Source: an uncultured Desulfobulbus sp. (GTDB taxonomy: Bacteria; Desulfobacterota; Desulfobulbia; Desulfobulbales; Desulfobulbaceae). From it: DNA of 64,000 nt. The notes beneath the pieces were generated by a model. That model made no database searches. It had not been told where the DNA came from and was given only the letters and a program-made list of their open reading frames with translations. Below, piece by piece: positions 63,976-64,000 of this stretch (the first letter of the stretch is position 1; each line of letters begins with the position of its first letter). Made by a program: the position numbers and the translations under genes. The DNA lies in the NCBI RefSeq assembly GCF_963665445.1, contig NZ_OY762276.1, forward strand, positions 1,272,001-1,336,000, in the 5' to 3' direction.

Positions 63976-64000
63976 CTTGAGGATGAAAACGATGCATGCT

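Overview
The window looks like a chromosomal segment of an anaerobic, Desulfobulbus-like Desulfobacterota bacterium. This is inferred from gene content only: a complete Rnf complex, the methylmalonyl-CoA mutase pathway of propionate metabolism under cobalamin riboswitches, class III ribonucleotide reductase, 2-hydroxyacyl-CoA dehydratase-type proteins, many ferredoxin-type proteins, and no aerobic respiratory genes. No rRNA, tRNA or CRISPR array was recognised.

Layout. (1) 1-14.1 kb, + strand: a tightly packed cluster. It holds the tail of a TonB-dependent receptor, a corrinoid adenosyltransferase (CobO/BtuR), a radical SAM/SPASM protein, a double-domain nitrilase-like protein, a CobN-type chelatase large subunit, two exported DUF4198-like proteins, a NapH-like membrane ferredoxin, a 2-hydroxyacyl-CoA dehydratase-like (HgdB) protein with its ASKHA activator (HgdC), a small CcdA/UreH-like membrane protein and a GATE-domain membrane protein. 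CobN has no CobS/CobT here but sits beside an ATP-driven low-potential electron donor pair. I propose a reductive metallo-tetrapyrrole uptake or processing system; this is the best candidate for an undescribed system. (2) 14.1-19 kb: a repeat pair, a PRPP-synthetase-like gene whose 3' end lies in the repeat, and a gapN-like/flavodoxin-ferredoxin pair. (3) 19-27.1 kb: a dihydroorotate dehydrogenase-like gene followed by rnfCDGEAB-apbE. rnfD has no usual start codon and RnfA carries an exported N-terminal domain. (4) 27.4-33 kb, - strand: yajD-like HNH gene, a broken gene, an MFS transporter, and nrdD-nrdG behind a promoter plus cobalamin riboswitch. (5) 33.5-39.7 kb: dtxR-feoA fusion, feoB split into two genes in one frame by a TGA, and a SulP-STAS-Usp-Usp fusion.

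(6) 39.7-46.6 kb: two tandem cobalamin riboswitches, each followed by a terminator, then mutA-mutB-meaB and a 64-residue ORF. (7) 46.6-49.3 kb: a Cys-tailed small protein, a DUF2325 coiled-coil protein and an unknown membrane protein. (8) 49.7-54.5 kb: a complete branched-chain amino acid ABC operon (livKHMGF) with a terminator after livK. (9) 54.6-64 kb: a chemoreceptor, a cold-shock/DUF1294 protein, a small secreted Cys protein, a PEP-CTERM lectin-like protein, a CHAD protein with a truncated ParA remnant, and an intact IS66-family element with an 8-bp target duplication.

Cobalamin links the window: adenosyltransferase and CobN at the left, a B12 riboswitch on the B12-independent ribonucleotide reductase in the middle, and two on the B12-dependent mutase. 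A dispersed repeat family (107-bp period where tandem) occurs at three good sites and several decayed ones.
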